Shown: positions 61,653 to 64,000 of the stretch, piece after piece | Numbering within the stretch: the first letter of the stretch is position 1 | Layout: each line of letters opens with the position of its first letter | Assembly: GCF_002968575.1 (NCBI RefSeq) | Contig: NZ_PVBM01000019.1 | Span: 1 to 64,000 of the forward strand | Length of the DNA: 64,000 nucleotides | Direction of reading: 5' to 3' | Source of the DNA: Neorhizobium huautlense | GTDB lineage: Bacteria; Pseudomonadota; Alphaproteobacteria; Rhizobiales; Rhizobiaceae | Program-made: the position numbers and the translations under genes | Notes under the pieces: model-generated | Database searches by the model: none | Told to the model about the DNA's origin: nothing | What the model saw: the letters and a program-made list of their open reading frames with translations, nothing else

Positions 61653-63431
61653 ATGATAAAAAACCGTGCGGGCTTGCTGGCCCTGATCGTACTTGCCGCT
61701 GCATCGCTTCTGATGGTGTTCTTCGTATTGCCGAGGATCAGCCAGGACGCAAAGCCGATCGGCGAAGCGATCAATGCCGCAGGCGACGCCGTTAAGGAAG
61801 CAATCACCGATCCGCAGCAGACGGCCAAGGCGCCGGAAGCGCCCAAGACGGGCGATCAGGCGGCGGCTTCTGCCTCATCCTCTTCCACAAAACCCGACGC
61901 TGCAGCCTCGTCCACGCAACCGGCCACCCAGGCTGCGGCTGCGACACCCTCCTTCGACGTGCTGCGCGTCGAACCGGACGGCTCGACCGTGATCGCGGGC
62001 CGCGCCCAGCCGAATTCCAAGCTTGAAATCACCAATGGTGCCGCCGTCATTGCCAAAGTCGATGTCGGCCCGAGCGGCGATTTCGCGGTCGTGCTCGACA
62101 ATCCGCTGCCGCCCGGCGACCACCAGCTCGTGCTGAAGGCGATCGGCAAAGACGGCACCGCCGTCACGTCGGAAGAGACCGCGACCGTTTCCGTTCCCGC
62201 CGACAAGAGCGGCGAGCTGCTTGCCATGGTGACCAAACCGGGCAAGGCAAGCCGGGTGATGACCATGCCGGGGCAGAACCCGGCCTCTCCGTCGCAGCCC
62301 CAGGCATCGCAGCCAGGAGCCGGCCTGCCGGCGACGATCTCTCCCGCGTCTGCGCCCGCCGCTGCGGTCTCCGATGCCGCCGGAGCGCTGCCTGGCCTGC
62401 CTGCAGCCTCCTCGAACCTTGCCTCCTCGGCACCGAATGTCGGCGCTGCCTCGCCCGTCCCCGACAACGGCGCTTCCGCCGATCTGCGGGTGACCGCCGT
62501 CGAGATCGAAGGCGCCAAGCTTTTCATCGCCGGCGTCGCGAAACCGGGAGCGTCCCTTCGCGGCGAGGCCGACGGCAAGCCGGTAGGCAATGCGAAGGCC
62601 GGCCAGGACGGCAGCTTCGTGATCGAGGGGCTGACGGACCTTTCGGTCGGCGATCACCGGATCAGCGTCGAATCCCTTTCTGCCGCCGGCCAGGCGCTGT
62701 TGCGCGTCGAAGTGCCGTTCAACCGCCCGGCGGGCGAACAGGTTGCCGCAGTTGCCGGCTCGTCGGTCTCGACCTCGATGAGCGGTGTCGATGGCGGCGC
62801 CTTCGACAAGCTGCGCAGCGAGACGGCCCGCGCCTTCAACCTCCTCAAGGGCCTCTATGAGGGAGGCAAGACGCCGACAGCCGAAGAGGTCGCCGCCGCC
62901 CGCTCAGCCACCGGCATCGCGCTGAAGTCGCTGGCAGAATATCAGCTGCCGGCAGACGCATCGGCCGCCGCCCGTCCGATCACCGACGCCGCCGCCAAGG
63001 ACGCCGCAGCGGCACTGGCGGCGCTCGACGCCTTGCCGAAAGATGCGGCAACCTTTGGCGCCGGCCTCAATCAGATCGCCGGCATGGTCGGCAAGGCGGT
63101 CGGTCCTGTCATCGCCTACCAGCTCAAGAGCGGTGCCGAAATGGCTGCCGCCGGCACAGGCGACACTGCCGGCGCCAAGACGATCCAGCAGGCGCCGCTC
63201 ACCCAGAGCGAGCGCAACTCCGTGATCATCCGCCGCGGCGACACGCTGTGGCAGATTTCCCGCCGCCTCTACGGCCAGGGCGTCCGCTACACGACGATCT
63301 ACCTCGCCAACCAGGATCAGATCGGCAACCCGGACATCATCCAGCCAGGCCAGATCTTCGGCGTGCCGGAGGAGTACCGCCCCGATTCGGAAGAGCTGCA
63401 TCGGCAGCGCCTGCGCCCGAAGCGATCGTAA
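61653..63431 (+). CDS. Membrane-anchored protein with C-terminal LysM domain
   Basis: 592 residues. N-terminal anchor helix (about 6-27), then a long Ala/Pro/Ser-rich disordered region (30-95), a bacterial Ig-like domain (about 98-190, PDGSTVIAGRAQPNSKLEITNG), a second Pro/Ala linker and second Ig-like stretch (about 275-360), a helical segment (about 385-480), and a C-terminal LysM (about 525-573, VIIRRGDTLWQISRRLYG to IIQPGQIFGVPEE). LysM binds peptidoglycan. An outward-facing structural or cell-wall-associated role is likely. A TTG at 61650 is an alternative start. Followed by a terminator-like hairpin. Confidence 0.88.
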   Translation: MIKNRAGLLALIVLAAASLLMVFFVLPRISQDAKPIGEAINAAGDAVKEAITDPQQTAKAPEAPKTGDQAAASASSSSTKPDAAASSTQPATQAAAATPSFDVLRVEPDGSTVIAGRAQPNSKLEITNGAAVIAKVDVGPSGDFAVVLDNPLPPGDHQLVLKAIGKDGTAVTSEETATVSVPADKSGELLAMVTKPGKASRVMTMPGQNPASPSQPQASQPGAGLPATISPASAPAAAVSDAAGALPGLPAASSNLASSAPNVGAASPVPDNGASADLRVTAVEIEGAKLFIAGVAKPGASLRGEADGKPVGNAKAGQDGSFVIEGLTDLSVGDHRISVESLSAAGQALLRVEVPFNRPAGEQVAAVAGSSVSTSMSGVDGGAFDKLRSETARAFNLLKGLYEGGKTPTAEEVAAARSATGIALKSLAEYQLPADASAAARPITDAAAKDAAAALAALDALPKDAATFGAGLNQIAGMVGKAVGPVIAYQLKSGAEMAAAGTGDTAGAKTIQQAPLTQSERNSVIIRRGDTLWQISRRLYGQGVRYTTIYLANQDQIGNPDIIQPGQIFGVPEEYRPDSEELHRQRLRPKRS

Positions 63432-63464
63432 CCGGCCGCCTGCGTCCCAACCGTTGAAGAGACA

Positions 63465-63487
63465 CCCTTCCGGCCTTGCCGGGAGGG
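63465..63487 (+). terminator. Stem-loop after the LysM gene
   Basis: CCCTTCCGGC and GCCGGGAGGG pair over 10 bases (one G-U) with a CTT loop, 33 bases after the LysM stop. Only GATAAATTT follows, so it is a stable RNA end more than a classical terminator. Confidence 0.6.
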
Positions 63488-63592
63488 GATAAATTTCCGG
63501 CGCTCCAAAATTCTTTCGTCACGTCTCAATCGCTTAACGGCTTTTTCTTCCCCACCTCGTCCCCGCCTTCCGGACTTGCGCAACAATCATAG

Positions 63593-63663
63593 CGTCATCG
63601 GATGGGAAATCGGGTTCCGGAACCGGTCGCATCCACGGGTTCGAAACTCGGTTTCCGATGACG
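63593..63663. other. Structured non-coding region, nested palindromes
   Basis: CGTCATCGGA (63593-63602) is perfectly inverted at 63654-63663; inside sits the 12-base palindrome GGTTCCGGAACC (63613-63624). The surrounding gap 63432-63976 (545 bases) contains no credible gene; the frames there are short, Arg/Pro-rich and lack ribosome-binding sites. A further hairpin GAAGGTG-TTTG-CACCTTC lies at 63813-63830. Could be an sRNA or a long 5' leader of the gene starting at 63977. Confidence 0.5.
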
Positions 63664-63976
63664 GCTGCGCAAGGCGAAAACGGAGGGCTGGGAAATCCTC
63701 CGAAAAGCGCCAGACGCAGCCGGGGCAGGCGGAAAGCCTGAAATACCAATACCCCGAATACCCCGCTTGCCCCATTCCCCATTCCACCGCCCCGGAGATG
63801 TCCGGCGCGGATGAAGGTGTTTGCACCTTCCTGGCTGGAACAAGGCAAAACGATGCAACTCAGCAAGACGTTGCCAGCAACGCAGATCCCGACGATTGCG
63901 GCCTATGCCTGCTTCAAATAGCTTGCCGATCGCCCGCCCGCCGCTCCAGGCCGGTGCTCAAGCAGGAGAGCCAAAG

Positions 63977-64000
63977 ATGAACCAGACACTCGCGCTGATC
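63977..64000 (+). CDS. Start of a gene running off the right edge
   Basis: ATG 63977 is preceded by GCAGGAGAGCC, a strong Shine-Dalgarno, and encodes MNQTLALI before the window ends. No identity can be given from eight residues. Confidence 0.6.

Noticed and set aside
63576-63980. A 134-residue plus-strand frame in the last gap
   Set aside because: Arg/Pro-rich with no ribosome-binding site or recognisable pattern, overlapping strong palindromes and the next gene's start.

Overview
This window is a chromosomal segment of an alphaproteobacterium, almost certainly a member of the Rhizobiaceae (Rhizobium/Agrobacterium type). The evidence is the high-GC coding style, the gene order lptF-lptG-lptD-surA-pdxA-rsmA, the convergent fabD-fabG-acpP-fabF-mltG-yicC-gmk block, rpsF-rpsR-(DUF2232)-rplI followed by dnaB-alr-radA-cvpA-purF, and typical rhizobial accessory families (TAXI-TRAP transporter, DUF4287, GFA enzymes, YcxB-like protein). 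No rRNA, tRNA, CRISPR array, insertion sequence or prophage was recognised. All identifications come from reading the sequence and translations; no database search was run.

Layout. 1-4 kb: tiny coupled ORFs running off the left edge, a degenerate GGDEF protein, an ABC-F ATPase, and a VapBC toxin-antitoxin pair behind a perfect palindromic operator. 4-11 kb: an S9 oligopeptidase, three TadE/TadG pilus-type proteins, then holC and pepA on the minus strand joined by a long hairpin. 11-19.4 kb: a PAP2 phosphatase and the envelope-biogenesis operon lptF-lptG-lptD-surA-pdxA-rsmA, largely translationally coupled. 19.4-28.2 kb: GST, SRPBCC and YcxB-like genes, then the minus-strand fatty acid, cell-wall and nucleotide block fabD to gmk. 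28.3-35.9 kb: aldo/keto reductase, small HTH protein, ribosomal protein operon and a TAXI-TRAP transporter.

35.9-49 kb: a regulator fusing a SARP-type DNA-binding/BTAD region to an alpha/beta hydrolase, a methyltransferase preceded by a disrupted small ORF, dnaB (with a DnaA-box-like site upstream), an amino-acid ABC transporter behind a textbook sigma-54 promoter, alr, radA, cvpA, purF, an SDR and a small heme-copper-oxidase-like membrane protein. 49-56 kb: cysS, a VOC protein, three tandem overlapping GFA genes, a 38-residue membrane peptide, pip, a palindromic intergenic repeat, cimA, and small stress or enzyme-like proteins. 57-64 kb: a minus-strand secreted protein/OmpA/zinc-ribbon trio, a PCMT-like methyltransferase, rarD, a cupin, a LOG-family protein, a large LysM protein, a structured non-coding stretch and the start of one more gene.

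Most of the window is conserved housekeeping. The best candidates for something undescribed are the VOC-GFA-GFA-GFA-TM-peptide gene string, the secreted/OmpA/zinc-ribbon operon at 56963-58279, the pepA-holC coupling hairpin, the BTAD-hydrolase regulator with its neighbours, and the orphan oxidase-like membrane protein at 48631-49011.
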